A stretch of 64,000 bases of DNA from Dongia_B soli (GCF_034044715.1 NZ_JAXCLW010000001.1:930001-994000); one strand, 5' to 3'. Numbered from the stretch's first letter, positions 1-9,128 are shown. Notes: a model not told the origin generated them from the sequence alone. Numbers and translations are program-made.

Positions 1-636
1 GATACGGCACTGGAAGAGCGGCTGTTGAAGGCGCGCCGTACGGTCTTCGAGACCCTGCCGCCGGAGCTTCGTCCTCGAATCGATTTCTACGATCCGGAAC
101 GCTACAACGCCGCCGCCTCGGTGCAGGACAATCTGCTATTCGGCCGCTTGGTCTTCGGTCAGGCCCAGGCCCATGCCAAGATCGGCAAATTGATATCCGA
201 GGTGATCGACAATCTCGGCCTGCGTGCCCATGTCATGCAGGTCGGGCTCGATTATCACATCGGTTCCGGCGGCAAGAAGCTGTCGACCTTGCAGCGGCAG
301 AAAGTCGCGCTGCTGCGGGCGCTGATCAAGCACCCGCAGGTCCTGGTGCTGAACAATGCCTTCGCCTTGTTCGACCATGCGACGCAGCAGCGCCTGCTGG
401 ACCGGATCCTCAACTACCGCAAGGGCAAGGCAACCGTGCTGATGACCGATACCGCCAGCCTTGCCTGGTCCTGCGAAGATGCCGTGATCTTCAAGGATGG
501 ACGGGTGCTGGAGGCCGGGACGGTAGCGGAGCTCGACCAGCCCGACAGCTTGTTGCGTGATCTCGCCGGGCCGCCGCGGCAGCAGCGCGCCGAAGACGAA
601 ATCGGCCAGAGCGCGCCGGTGCCGGCGACGGCGTGA
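1..636 (+). CDS. ABC transporter ATP-binding domain, 3' fragment with degenerate catalytic motifs
   Basis: The reading frame is open from base 1, so the gene begins outside the window; the last 211 codons are present. The fragment matches the helical and C-terminal part of an ABC nucleotide-binding domain: a Q-loop-like SVQDNLLFG segment, then LSTLQRQK where LSGGQ is expected (about codon 94), then VLVLNNAF where a Walker B hhhhDE is expected (about codon 117), then MTDTA in the H-loop position. The signature glycines and the Walker B Asp-Glu pair are both gone, so ATP hydrolysis by this domain is doubtful. It is followed by a cNMP-binding protein and a methyltransferase on the same strand. 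The N-terminal part, possibly membrane-spanning, cannot be seen. Confidence 0.75.
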   Translation, partial: DTALEERLLKARRTVFETLPPELRPRIDFYDPERYNAAASVQDNLLFGRLVFGQAQAHAKIGKLISEVIDNLGLRAHVMQVGLDYHIGSGGKKLSTLQRQKVALLRALIKHPQVLVLNNAFALFDHATQQRLLDRILNYRKGKATVLMTDTASLAWSCEDAVIFKDGRVLEAGTVAELDQPDSLLRDLAGPPRQQRAEDEIGQSAPVPATA

Positions 637-791
637 GCGAGATGAGTTCGATCGGGCAAATTTGCGGCGGCGTCATCAAAACGTCGCCAAGCCTACCTAC
701 AAGCGGCGAAAGACCGTGCAGAGCCACGAGGACGAAATGTTTGGGGACGGTATGTTCGGAGCGACAGATTTTCGCATGATGGAGCGGCAAA

Positions 792-1244
792 ATGAGCATC
801 CATGACGATGTCGAAGCCCTGCGGCGCATCCCGCTTTTTGCCAAGGTTGAGCCGTCGAAGCTAAAGCTGATGGCTTTCGCCAGCGAAAGAGCCAGTTATC
901 ACCCCGGCGAGACGCTTTTCAGCCAGGGCGATCTTGCGGATGCCGCCTATATCATCCTGGACGGTACCGCCGATGTCATGGTGAACACGCCCAGCGGCCC
1001 GCTGAAAGTGGCAGAGATGGGACGCGACGCCTTTGTCGGCGAGATCGGCATTCTCTGTGACATACCGCGTACCGCCACCATCATTGCCCGCGAGCCGCTG
1101 ACCACCCTCAAGATCACCAAGGAGCTGTTCTTCCGCATGATCACCGACTTCCCCTCGATCGCCATCGAGGTCATGCGGGTGTTGGCGCAGCGCCTCGAAC
1201 ATACCACCGAGCAATTGCGCGACGCAGTTGCCGATCACAAGTAA
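792..1244 (+). CDS. Cyclic nucleotide-binding domain protein
   Basis: This 150-residue protein is a stand-alone cNMP-binding beta-barrel of the Crp/cap family. It shows the family's glycine pattern (PGETLFSQGD, then GEIGILCDIPRTATIIA, the phosphate-binding cassette with the conserved R-T-A) and a closing C-terminal helix. No helix-turn-helix follows, so it is not itself a transcription factor. The ATG is preceded by GGAGCGG at a good distance. It lies between an ABC-type ATPase fragment and a methyltransferase on the same strand, and in this setting probably senses a nucleotide or regulates a partner protein. The ligand is unknown. Confidence 0.85.
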   Translation: MSIHDDVEALRRIPLFAKVEPSKLKLMAFASERASYHPGETLFSQGDLADAAYIILDGTADVMVNTPSGPLKVAEMGRDAFVGEIGILCDIPRTATIIAREPLTTLKITKELFFRMITDFPSIAIEVMRVLAQRLEHTTEQLRDAVADHK

Positions 1245-1262
1245 GGGAAAGACCAACTACCG

Positions 1263-1751
1263 ATGAGTCGCCTAGACAGCTTCATCCGCCGCATGCAGGC
1301 GCAGCGTTCCTGCCTCAACCATGCGGCCGAGCTGGTGCGTGAGCTGCCGGGCCATGTATTGGAATTCGGGCTCGGCAACGGCCGCACCTACGATCATCTG
1401 CGCGGCCTGCTGCCGGAGCGGAACATCTATGTCTTCGACCGGCAGATCAATGCGCATCCCGATTGCGTCCCGCCCGGTGACCGGATGTTTCTCGGCGATT
1501 TCCAGGAGACCCTGCCGCAGGCGGTTGCGCAGCTCGGCGCGACGGCAGTCCTGTTGCATGCTGATTGCGGCACCGGCGACGACGCCGCGAACCGCGTGCT
1601 CGCCGATGCCCTGACGCCAAGCTTCGTGAAGCTGGCGAAAAGCGGCGCCGTGCTGATTGCCGACCGGGCGATCAATGCCGGCGAATTTGAGCCCCTGCCC
1701 CTGCCCGCCGATGTGTCAGCGGGGCGGTATTTCATGTATCGCCGCGTCTGA
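1263..1751 (+). CDS. Small class I SAM-dependent methyltransferase
   Basis: The 162-residue protein has the start of a Rossmann methyltransferase: VLEFGLGNGRTYDHLR at about residues 32-47 is a good motif I (SAM-binding glycine loop), and YVFDRQI supplies the acidic residue at the end of strand 2. It resembles the short bacterial putative SAM-methyltransferase family (Methyltransf_17 type). The gene starts 18 bases after the cNMP-binding gene and is probably co-transcribed with it. A modest AAGGGAAAG lies upstream of the ATG. The substrate is unknown; the sequence shows only the cofactor-binding half clearly. Confidence 0.75.
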   Translation: MSRLDSFIRRMQAQRSCLNHAAELVRELPGHVLEFGLGNGRTYDHLRGLLPERNIYVFDRQINAHPDCVPPGDRMFLGDFQETLPQAVAQLGATAVLLHADCGTGDDAANRVLADALTPSFVKLAKSGAVLIADRAINAGEFEPLPLPADVSAGRYFMYRRV

Positions 1752-1795
1752 GTTCGGATACCTCTTCCAAATCGTCTTAAAGTCGAAGCAGCGCC

Positions 1796-2713
1796 TCAGC
1801 CCAGCCCGGCGGCGAGGTCGACGCTTTTCTGCATGTCGAGGCGGCGGATCGAGGCGATCAGGGTCTTGACCACGGCGAGGACCGGGTCGCGGGCCGAATA
1901 GACCAGGCCGATCTGCGGGGCGGGCTGCGGCTCGACCAGGCGCCGCATGCTGAGATCCGGCAGGCCGTTGATCAGCGACAGGAAGCTGAGCGGCAGGATG
2001 GTGGCGATCGCGCTGCTCCGGGTATGGGCGATCAGCGAGATCGGCGAATTGGCTTCGATCTGCGCGCGCGGCTCCTTGCCGATGCTGCGGAAGACGCTGT
2101 CGATGATGCGGCGGTTCTGCATGTCGCGGGAGAGCAGGCAGAGCGGCAGGGCCGCGGCTTCCTCCCAGGTGACCGTCTGGGCATCGGTTTTAGCGAAGCG
2201 GCGCGACTGGATGAGGAAATAACTCTCATTATAGAGCGGCCGGACCCGGACATTCTCCAGCGGCTCGTTGTCGAGATAGGTGACGCCGGCTTCCAGCTCG
2301 AAGGTATCGAGGCCGCGCTGGATCTCCTTCGAGGTGAGCGACCGGAGCAGGATATTGACCCCCGGATGCTGGCGGGCGAAGGGGCCGGTAATGAGCGAGG
2401 TGACGGGCAAGGCCGAGGGAATGACGCCGATACGCAACTGCCCGGCCAGGCCCTGGCGGGCGAGGCTGAGTTCCTGATGCAGCGCTTCGTAATCGGCGAC
2501 GATGCGCTGGGCCCAATCGAGGATGGTTTGGCCGTCCGGGGTGAAGCCGCGGAAGCGCTGAGCCCGTTCAACGATCGGAACGCCCATTTCATCTTCAAGA
2601 TGTCGGATTCCGGCAGAAAGTGTAGGTTGGGAGACGTTGCAGGCGGCTGCGGCACGCCCGAAATGGCGCTCGCGACCGAGCGCCACAAGGTACTGTAACT
2701 GCTTGATTAACAT
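1796..2713 (-). CDS. LysR-family regulator of the formate dehydrogenase operon
   Basis: A 305-residue LysR-type regulator. The N-terminal winged helix-turn-helix is plain (FGRAAAACNVSQPTLSAGIRHLEDEMGVPIVER, about residues 18-50) and a periplasmic-binding-like effector domain follows. It is transcribed divergently from fdsG across 197 bases that hold a T-N11-A palindrome at 2797-2811. This arrangement is typical of LysR regulators that control the neighbouring operon and themselves, so it probably activates fdsGBACD in response to formate or a related signal. The effector is inference. The start ATG at 2713 has GGGA upstream. Confidence 0.9.
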   Translation of the reverse strand: MLIKQLQYLVALGRERHFGRAAAACNVSQPTLSAGIRHLEDEMGVPIVERAQRFRGFTPDGQTILDWAQRIVADYEALHQELSLARQGLAGQLRIGVIPSALPVTSLITGPFARQHPGVNILLRSLTSKEIQRGLDTFELEAGVTYLDNEPLENVRVRPLYNESYFLIQSRRFAKTDAQTVTWEEAAALPLCLLSRDMQNRRIIDSVFRSIGKEPRAQIEANSPISLIAHTRSSAIATILPLSFLSLINGLPDLSMRRLVEPQPAPQIGLVYSARDPVLAVVKTLIASIRRLDMQKSVDLAAGLG

Positions 2714-2796
2714 AGATTATTTTTCCCACTGCCAACCGACTTAGACGAGCCTCATACCCAGACCGACTGTTAATGTACTAGGCGCGCCATCGGATA

Positions 2797-2811
2797 ATAG
2801 ATAAGTCCTAT
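2797..2811. promoter_or_regulatory. Candidate LysR box between the LysR gene and fdsG
   Basis: ATAG-N7-CTAT forms a perfect 15-bp palindrome that fits the LysR T-N11-A rule. It sits in the 197-base divergent interval, 100 bases upstream of the fdsG start and 84 bases from the regulator's start. The surrounding interval is AT-rich compared with the coding DNA. Confidence 0.5.
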
Positions 2812-2910
2812 CAACTAAGTGACAACTTCAATTTGACCTCAAGCCTTTAGTTGGTGATCGATGATCCTTAACGCGATGTTTGGACCGTTTTCAGACGGGG
2901 AGAGAAGGCC

Positions 2911-3390
2911 GTGACGACGCAAGCGTCCTGGAACCAGGACAGTGCGCGGCAGATTATTGCCGACAAAAAGCAGATGGATGGGGCGCTGTTGCCGATCCTG
3001 CATGCGCTGCAGGATCATTTCGGCTATGTCGACGAGGCGGCGGTGCCGCTGATCGCCGATGAGCTCAATCTCAGCCGCGCCGAAGTTCACGGCGTGATCA
3101 CCTTCTACCACGATTTCCGCCGCCATCCGGGCGGCCGCCATGTGGTCAAGGTCTGCCGGGCCGAGGCCTGCCAGGCGCTGGGCGCCGGTATGTTGGAACA
3201 GCATGCAAAGAAGAGCCTCGGGGTCGATTATCATGGGACCACCAAGGACGGCAATGTGACCTTGGAACAGGTTTTCTGTCTCGGCAATTGCGCCTGCGGA
3301 CCTTCGGTGATGATCGACGACAAGCTTTATGCCCGGGTCTCGCCGCAACGTTTCGATAGCCTCATCGGCAAGCTCCAGGGAGGCCGCTGA
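2911..3390 (+). CDS. fdsG: NAD-dependent formate dehydrogenase, gamma subunit (NuoE-like)
   Basis: The 159-residue protein is a thioredoxin-fold [2Fe-2S] subunit of the NuoE/HoxE type. The four cluster cysteines appear as C-R-A-E-A-C (about residue 81) and C-L-G-N-C (about residue 122, FCLGNCACGPS). It passes electrons between the FMN subunit FdsB and the Fe-S chain of FdsA in the cytoplasmic molybdenum formate dehydrogenase. The GTG start is preceded by a strong GGGGAGAGAAGG. It is the first gene of the operon and its stop codon lies one base before the fdsB ATG, implying translational coupling. Confidence 0.95.
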   Translation: MTTQASWNQDSARQIIADKKQMDGALLPILHALQDHFGYVDEAAVPLIADELNLSRAEVHGVITFYHDFRRHPGGRHVVKVCRAEACQALGAGMLEQHAKKSLGVDYHGTTKDGNVTLEQVFCLGNCACGPSVMIDDKLYARVSPQRFDSLIGKLQGGR

Positions 3391-3391
3391 G

Positions 3392-4972
3392 ATGGCGATC
3401 GATCTCTTCATTCCGATGGATGCGACGGCGGTCGCATTGGGCGCCGACGAGGTGGTCGAGGCGATCCAGCTGGCCGCCAAGAAGGCCAAGGCGGATATCC
3501 GCATCGTCCGTACCGGTTCGCGCGGCCTGTTCTGGTTGGAGCCCTTGGTGGAGGTGGCGACGCCGGAAGGCCGCATCGGCTATGGCCCGGTGACGCCGGA
3601 AGATGTCGAGGGCCTGTTTGCCGCCAGTTTCCTGCAAGGCGGCGCCCACAAGCTGCGGATCGGCAAGCCGGAAGACCAGCCCTATCTGAAGAAGCAGCAG
3701 CGCGTGACCTTCGCGCGCTGCGGCATTACCGATCCAGTCTCCATTCCCGACTATCTCGCCCACGGCGGTTACAGGGGTCTGAAGAACGCGTTTGGCATGG
3801 AGCGCGCCGATATCGTCAAGGCGGTGACCGAGTCCGGCCTCCGCGGCCGTGGCGGCGCCGGGTTCCCGACCGGCATCAAATGGCAGACCGTGCTGAAGGC
3901 CGAGGCGGATCAGAAATACATCGTCTGCAACGCCGATGAAGGCGATAGCGGCACCTTCGCCGATCGCATGATCATGGAAGGCGATCCCTTCCTGCTGATC
4001 GAAGGCATGACCATTGCCGGCTTGGCGGTCGGCGCCAGCAAGGGCTACATCTATATCCGCAGCGAATATCCCCACGCCTTCGCCCAGATGAACCGGGCGA
4101 TCACCGCGGCCAAGCTGGCCGGCTATCTGGGCGAGAACATCCAGGGCAGCGGCAAGGCGTTCCATTTGGAAACCCGGCTCGGTGCCGGCGCCTATATCTG
4201 CGGGGAAGAGACATCGCTCCTGGACAGCCTGGAAGGCAAGCGCGGCATGGTGCGGGCAAAGCCGCCTTTGCCCGCCATCAAGGGTCTGTTCGGCAAGCCG
4301 ACCATCATCAACAACCTGCTGTCTTTCGCGGCGGTGCCGACCATCCTGGATCAGGGTGCGGAATATTACCGTGATTTCGGCATGGGCCGGTCGCGCGGCA
4401 CGATGCCGCTGCAGCTGGCCGGCAATATCAAATATGGCGGCCTGATCGAGCTCGCTTTCGGCGTCACCCTGCGGGAGGTGATCGAAGAGTTCGGCGGTGG
4501 CACGCTCAGCGGCCGGCCGATCAAGGCGATCCAGGTGGGCGGTCCGCTCGGCTCTTACCTGCCCTACAGCCTGATCGACACCCAGATCGATTATGAAGCG
4601 ATGGCGGCGGCGGGCGGCATGCTGGGCCATGGCGGTATCGTGGTCTTCGACGACACGGTCGATATGGGCGCCCAGGCGCGCTTCGCCATGGAATTCTGTG
4701 CTGTCGAATCCTGCGGCAAATGCACGCCCTGCCGGATCGGCTCGACCCGCGGCGTCGAGGTGATCGATCGAATTTTGGCTGGAACTGACCGCCAGAAGAA
4801 CCTAAATCTTCTTAACGACTTGTGCGATACTATGCGGGACGGGTCGCTTTGTGCCCTTGGCGGACTGACGCATATGCCGGTCCAGAGCGCGGTCAAGCAT
4901 TTCGGCGCCGATTTCAATCGGCCGCCCGGCGCCAGTACCGGCGCTACCGCGCCGCGGCACGCAGCCGAATAA
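3392..4972 (+). CDS. fdsB: NAD-dependent formate dehydrogenase, beta subunit (NuoF-like, FMN/NAD site)
   Basis: A 526-residue NuoF-type subunit that binds FMN, NAD+ and a [4Fe-4S] cluster and reduces NAD+. Visible motifs are GRGGAGFPTGIKW (FMN/NAD loop, about residue 151), GAYICGEETSLLDSLEG (about residue 268), and ESCGKCTPCRIGSTRG (cluster cysteines, about residue 440). The N-terminal ~110 residues form the extra thioredoxin-like extension of FdsB/HoxF proteins. The chosen ATG at 3392 follows the fdsG stop directly, with CAGGGAGG upstream. An in-frame start 63 bases earlier would overlap fdsG and has no merit. Confidence 0.95.
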   Translation: MAIDLFIPMDATAVALGADEVVEAIQLAAKKAKADIRIVRTGSRGLFWLEPLVEVATPEGRIGYGPVTPEDVEGLFAASFLQGGAHKLRIGKPEDQPYLKKQQRVTFARCGITDPVSIPDYLAHGGYRGLKNAFGMERADIVKAVTESGLRGRGGAGFPTGIKWQTVLKAEADQKYIVCNADEGDSGTFADRMIMEGDPFLLIEGMTIAGLAVGASKGYIYIRSEYPHAFAQMNRAITAAKLAGYLGENIQGSGKAFHLETRLGAGAYICGEETSLLDSLEGKRGMVRAKPPLPAIKGLFGKPTIINNLLSFAAVPTILDQGAEYYRDFGMGRSRGTMPLQLAGNIKYGGLIELAFGVTLREVIEEFGGGTLSGRPIKAIQVGGPLGSYLPYSLIDTQIDYEAMAAAGGMLGHGGIVVFDDTVDMGAQARFAMEFCAVESCGKCTPCRIGSTRGVEVIDRILAGTDRQKNLNLLNDLCDTMRDGSLCALGGLTHMPVQSAVKHFGADFNRPPGASTGATAPRHAAE

Positions 4973-5033
4973 GGCCGCCGCAGTGTCAGCCTCCATTACA
5001 GTTACAACCGCCGTAGGACGGAAAGGCTAAGTC

Positions 5034-7937
5034 ATGCTTATCAAGGAAATCGATTACGGGACGCCAGCGCCGGCCCAGCCGCGGGTCTGCGGCAGCGGCA
5101 ATTGCAGCTGCGCTTCCGGCGTGATGCCCGAGGTTCATGTCGATACGCCCCTGGTGACATTGGAGATCGACGGCAATAGCGTGACGGTGCCCCAAGGCAC
5201 ATCGATCATGCGGGCGGCCATGCAGATGGGCACCCAGATCCCCAAGCTTTGCGCCACCGACAGCCTCGACGCCTTCGGCTCCTGCCGGCTTTGCGTGGTT
5301 GAGATCGAAGGCCGCCGCGGTACCCCGGCTTCCTGCACCACGCCGGTCGAGCCGGGCCTCAAGGTCTGGACCCAGACCGGCAAGCTGGCGAAGCTGCGCC
5401 GCAATGTGATGGAGCTTTATATCTCCGACCATCCGCTGGATTGCCTGACCTGCGCCGCCAATGGCGATTGCGAGCTGCAGGATATGGCGGGTGCGGTGGG
5501 CCTTCGCGAAGTGCGCTACGGTTTCGACGGCGCCAATCACTTCGACAAGCCGAAGGACCAGTCGAACCCCTATTTCACCTTCGATCCGACGAAATGCATC
5601 GTCTGCTCGCGCTGTGTGCGGGCCTGCGAAGAGGTCCAAGGCACGTTCGCCCTGACCATCGACGGCCGCGGCTTTGCCTCCATGGTGGCGGCGGGTGAAG
5701 CGCAGCCTTTCCTCGACTCCGAATGCGTCTCCTGCGGCGCTTGCGTCCAGGCCTGCCCGACGGCGACATTGATGGAGAACTCCATCATCGAAGCCGGCCA
5801 GCCTGAGCACAGCGTCATCACCACCTGCGCCTATTGCGGCGTCGGCTGCTCCTTCAAGGCGGAAATGCGCGGCGACGAGGTCGTGCGCATGATGCCTTAT
5901 AAGGACGGCAAGGCCAATCACGGCCATTCCTGCGTCAAGGGCCGCTTCGCCTGGGGCTATTCGACCCACAAGGATCGCATCACCAAGCCGATGATCCGCG
6001 CCAAGATCACTGATCCCTGGAAGGAAGTGAGCTGGGAAGAGGCCATCAATCACGCCGCCAGCGAATTCAAGCGGATCCAGAAGAAATACGGCCGGACTTC
6101 GGTTGGCGGCATCACCTCCTCGCGTTGCACCAATGAAGAGACCTATCTGGTGCAGAAGCTGGTCCGCGCGGCCTTCGGCACCAACAATGTCGATACCTGC
6201 GCCCGGGTCTGCCATTCTCCGACGGGTTACGGCCTTGCAACCACGCTGGGCACCTCGGCTGGCACCCAGGATTTCGATTCCGTTGACGAAGCCGATGTCA
6301 TCATGGTGATGGGTGCCAATCCCACCGACGCCCATCCGGTCTTCGGCAGTCGCATGAAGCGCCGGCTGCGGGAAGGCGCGAAGCTAATCGTCATCGATCC
6401 GCGCCGCATCGACCTCGTCAAGAACCCGCATATCGAGGCGGATTATCATCTGCCGCTGCGGCCGGGCACGAATACGGCGATGCTCAATGCCTTTGGGCAT
6501 GTGATCGTCACCGAAGGCCTGATGGACGAGGAATATGTCCGCGAACGCTGCGACCTTGAGGAATTCAATCGCTGGCGTGCTTTTGTGGCCGATCCGAAAA
6601 ATTCGCCGGAAGCGATGGAAGCTTTCACCGGCGTGAAGGCAGCCGATGTGCGCGGTGCCGCACGGCTTTATGCGACCGGCGGCAATGCGGCAATCTATTA
6701 CGGCCTCGGCGTCACCGAGCACAGCCAAGGATCGACCACGGTTATGTGCATGGCCAATATCGCCATGGCGACCGGCAATATCGGCCATAACGGCGCCGGT
6801 GTTAATCCGTTGCGCGGCCAGAACAATGTGCAGGGCTCCTGCGACATGGGCTCGTTCCCGCACGAACTGACGGGATACCGCCATCTCTCGACGGACTCGG
6901 TGCGCCAGCAGTTCGAGCAGGATTGGGGCGTGACGCTTGATCCGGAGCCGGGCCTGCGCATTCCCAATATGCTGGATGCCGCCATCGAAGGCAGCTTCAA
7001 GGGCATCTACATCCAGGGCGAAGATATCGCCCAGTCCGACCCGAATATTCAGCACGTGATCGCCGGCCTGAGCGCCATGGAATGCGTCGTCATCCAGGAC
7101 ATCTTCCTGAACGAGACGGCGAATTACGCCCATGTCTTCCTGCCGGGATCGACCTTCCTGGAAAAGGACGGCACCTTCACCAATGCCGAGCGCCGTATCA
7201 ACCTGGTCCGCCGCGCGGTCAAGCCGAAGGCCGGTTATGCCGATTGGGAAGTGACGATGATGCTGTCGGAGGCCCTCGGCTATCCGATGCATTACAATCA
7301 TCCTTCGGAGATCATGGACGAAATCGCGCGCCTGACCCCGACCTTCCAGAACGTCTCCTTCAAGATGCTGGAGGAAAAGGGTTCGGTGCAGTGGCCGTGC
7401 AACGACAAGGCGCCGGAAGGCACGCCCATCATGCATATGAACGGTTTCGTGCGCGGCAAGGGCCGTTTCATGATCACCGAATATGTCCCGACCGAAGAAA
7501 AGGTCGGGCCGCGCTTCCCGCTGCTGCTCACCACCGGCCGCATCCTGGCGCATTACAATGTCGGCGCCCAGACCCGGCGCACCGACAATGTGGTGTGGCA
7601 TCCCGAGGATGTATTGGAAATGCATCCCCACGACGCGGAGGACCGCGGCATTCGCGACGGCGATACGGTCTCGATCGCCAGCCGCGTCGGCGAGACGACC
7701 TTGCGGGTCAAAGTCTCGGACCGCATGCAGCCGGGGGTGGTCTATACCACGTTCCACCATTTCGGCACCGGCGCCAATGTCATCACCACCGACTATTCCG
7801 ACTGGGCAACCAATTGTCCGGAATACAAGGTGACGGCGGTGCAGGTGCGGCCGACCAATCGGCCGTCGGAATGGCAATCGCAATATTACAAGCAGCGCGA
7901 AGCGACGCGCCGTATCGAAACCACGGCGGCCGAATAG
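5034..7937 (+). CDS. fdsA: NAD-dependent formate dehydrogenase, alpha subunit (molybdenum catalytic subunit)
   Basis: This 967-residue subunit oxidises formate to CO2 at a bis-molybdopterin guanine dinucleotide. In order it holds an N-terminal [2Fe-2S] ferredoxin domain (SCRLC near residue 85), a His/Cys [4Fe-4S] motif (HPLDCLTC then GDCELQ), two ferredoxin-type clusters (CIVCSRCVRAC and CVSCGACVQAC), and the Mo-domain cluster (CAYCGVGC). In RVCHSPTGYG the Mo-ligand position is Cys393 next to His394, encoded by TGC, so this is the cysteine and not the selenocysteine form. The C-terminal molybdopterin dinucleotide-binding domain is complete. GGAAAGG precedes the ATG. Confidence 0.97.
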   Translation: MLIKEIDYGTPAPAQPRVCGSGNCSCASGVMPEVHVDTPLVTLEIDGNSVTVPQGTSIMRAAMQMGTQIPKLCATDSLDAFGSCRLCVVEIEGRRGTPASCTTPVEPGLKVWTQTGKLAKLRRNVMELYISDHPLDCLTCAANGDCELQDMAGAVGLREVRYGFDGANHFDKPKDQSNPYFTFDPTKCIVCSRCVRACEEVQGTFALTIDGRGFASMVAAGEAQPFLDSECVSCGACVQACPTATLMENSIIEAGQPEHSVITTCAYCGVGCSFKAEMRGDEVVRMMPYKDGKANHGHSCVKGRFAWGYSTHKDRITKPMIRAKITDPWKEVSWEEAINHAASEFKRIQKKYGRTSVGGITSSRCTNEETYLVQKLVRAAFGTNNVDTCARVCHSPTGYGLATTLGTSAGTQDFDSVDEADVIMVMGANPTDAHPVFGSRMKRRLREGAKLIVIDPRRIDLVKNPHIEADYHLPLRPGTNTAMLNAFGHVIVTEGLMDEEYVRERCDLEEFNRWRAFVADPKNSPEAMEAFTGVKAADVRGAARLYATGGNAAIYYGLGVTEHSQGSTTVMCMANIAMATGNIGHNGAGVNPLRGQNNVQGSCDMGSFPHELTGYRHLSTDSVRQQFEQDWGVTLDPEPGLRIPNMLDAAIEGSFKGIYIQGEDIAQSDPNIQHVIAGLSAMECVVIQDIFLNETANYAHVFLPGSTFLEKDGTFTNAERRINLVRRAVKPKAGYADWEVTMMLSEALGYPMHYNHPSEIMDEIARLTPTFQNVSFKMLEEKGSVQWPCNDKAPEGTPIMHMNGFVRGKGRFMITEYVPTEEKVGPRFPLLLTTGRILAHYNVGAQTRRTDNVVWHPEDVLEMHPHDAEDRGIRDGDTVSIASRVGETTLRVKVSDRMQPGVVYTTFHHFGTGANVITTDYSDWATNCPEYKVTAVQVRPTNRPSEWQSQYYKQREATRRIETTAAE

Positions 7938-7969
7938 GCCGCCGGGGAATTTTTCCGGAGACTCTTCGC

Positions 7970-8827
7970 GTGGCGATGAAAGCCGAAAACCGGGTCACGG
8001 CCATGCGGAGCAGCGATGATAGCGAGGCGCTGCCGCGTGGGCTGCAGCGCCTCGATCTCGTTCGCGTCGACCGCGACGGCAGCCGCCATCAGATCGACCG
8101 GGTGGTGCCGGATGAAGTGCCGGTGGCGCTGGTCTATAACGGCATCAGCCATGCCGTCATGATGGCAACGCCGCTGGACCTGGAAGACTTCGCCCTCGGC
8201 TTTTCGCTCTCGGAAGGCATCATCGGCGATGCAACCGAGCTTCTGGATATCGAGACTCGGCCGGCCGGCGAAGGCATGGAAGTGCGGCTGGATATCACCG
8301 GCCGGGCCTTTGCCGCGCTCAAGGAGCGCCGGCGCAATCTCACCGGCCGGACCGGTTGCGGCCTTTGCGGTGTCGATAGTATTGACCAGGCGGTGCGCGA
8401 TTTGCCGCGATTGGCCAATGACCGGCATTTCTCCACCGCCGCGATCTTCCAGGCACTGGATCAATTGCCGGCCTTGCAGGTGCTCAACCGCGAATCGCGG
8501 ACGCTCCATGCCGCCGGCTTCTGCGATGCCGAGGGCAATGTCCGAATTGTGCGGGAGGATGTCGGCCGCCATAACGCGCTCGACAAATTGATCGGTGCCT
8601 TGCGCCGGCAAAATATAGACGCATCGACCGGCTTCGGCGTCATCACCAGCCGCTGTTCCAGCGAGATGGTGCAGAAGGCGGTGGCGATGGGCCTGCCGAT
8701 GCTGGTCGCGGTTTCGGCACCGACCGGCCTTGCCCAGGAACTGGCCGATCGTTACGGCCTAACGCTGATCGCCCTGGCGCGCAGCGACAGTCTGATCATC
8801 GTCAGCGAAGGCTGGCGGCTTAGCTAA
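7970..8827 (+). CDS. fdhD: Formate dehydrogenase accessory sulfurtransferase FdhD/FdsC
   Basis: FdhD-family protein of 285 residues, which transfers sulfur from IscS to the molybdenum cofactor before insertion into formate dehydrogenase. The active-site C-x-x-C is seen as RTGCGLCGVDS. The family motif VREDVGRHNALDKLIGA follows, as does SRCSSEMVQKA near the C terminus. I chose the GTG at 7970 because CGGAG ends 9 bases upstream; the ATG at 7976 is an alternative. The reading frame stays open far upstream inside fdsA, but that extension is antisense-like noise. It lies 32 bases after fdsA and 26 before fdsD. Confidence 0.95.
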   Translation: MAMKAENRVTAMRSSDDSEALPRGLQRLDLVRVDRDGSRHQIDRVVPDEVPVALVYNGISHAVMMATPLDLEDFALGFSLSEGIIGDATELLDIETRPAGEGMEVRLDITGRAFAALKERRRNLTGRTGCGLCGVDSIDQAVRDLPRLANDRHFSTAAIFQALDQLPALQVLNRESRTLHAAGFCDAEGNVRIVREDVGRHNALDKLIGALRRQNIDASTGFGVITSRCSSEMVQKAVAMGLPMLVAVSAPTGLAQELADRYGLTLIALARSDSLIIVSEGWRLS

Positions 8828-8853
8828 TCAATCGATGTCTCGGGAGTAAGACG

Positions 8854-9072
8854 GTGAGCAACAATACGGAAACCCTGATCCGGATGGCCAATCAGATCGG
8901 CGATTTCTTCAACGCCTATCCCGAAGCGGAAGCGGTGCCGCAGATCGCCACCCATATCCGCAAGTTCTGGGACCCCCGCATGCGCAAGGCGATCCTGGCG
9001 CATATTGCCGACCATCAGGGCGAGGGACTGAAGCCGCATGTCCTGCAAGCGCTGAAATCGCTGCCGAACTGA
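8854..9072 (+). CDS. fdsD: NAD-dependent formate dehydrogenase, delta subunit
   Basis: A 72-residue FdsD protein, recognisable by LIRMANQIGDFF at the N terminus and HIRKFWDPRMRKAIL in the middle, both hallmarks of this short family. FdsD is needed for full activity or assembly of fds-type formate dehydrogenases. It is the last gene of the operon. It begins with GTG, has GGGAGTAAG just upstream, and is followed at 9101-9128 by a strong hairpin. Confidence 0.93.
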   Translation: MSNNTETLIRMANQIGDFFNAYPEAEAVPQIATHIRKFWDPRMRKAILAHIADHQGEGLKPHVLQALKSLPN

Positions 9073-9100
9073 GCTCCCGAAGCTATTCCCCTGTCTTGTG

Positions 9101-9128
9101 CACGCCGCCGTTCAGAAATGGCGGCGTG
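9101..9128 (+). terminator. Hairpin ending the fds operon
   Basis: CACGCCGCC and GGCGGCGTG form a perfect 9-bp stem around a 10-base loop, 28 bases after the fdsD stop. The downstream run (CAGCCTTCTGT) is only mildly T-rich, so it may be a transcript-stabilising end and not a classic intrinsic terminator. Confidence 0.65.

Noticed and set aside
6204..6215. Possible selenocysteine site in FdsA
   Set aside because: The Mo-ligand codon is TGC (Cys), and the frame has no internal TGA.
6384..7883. A 499-codon minus-strand open frame
   Set aside because: It is antisense to fdsA, with no recognisable domain.
7082..7969. A 296-codon N-terminal extension of fdhD
   Set aside because: It overlaps the end of fdsA in another frame; FdhD proteins start where the GTG at 7970 lies and that start has a ribosome-binding site.
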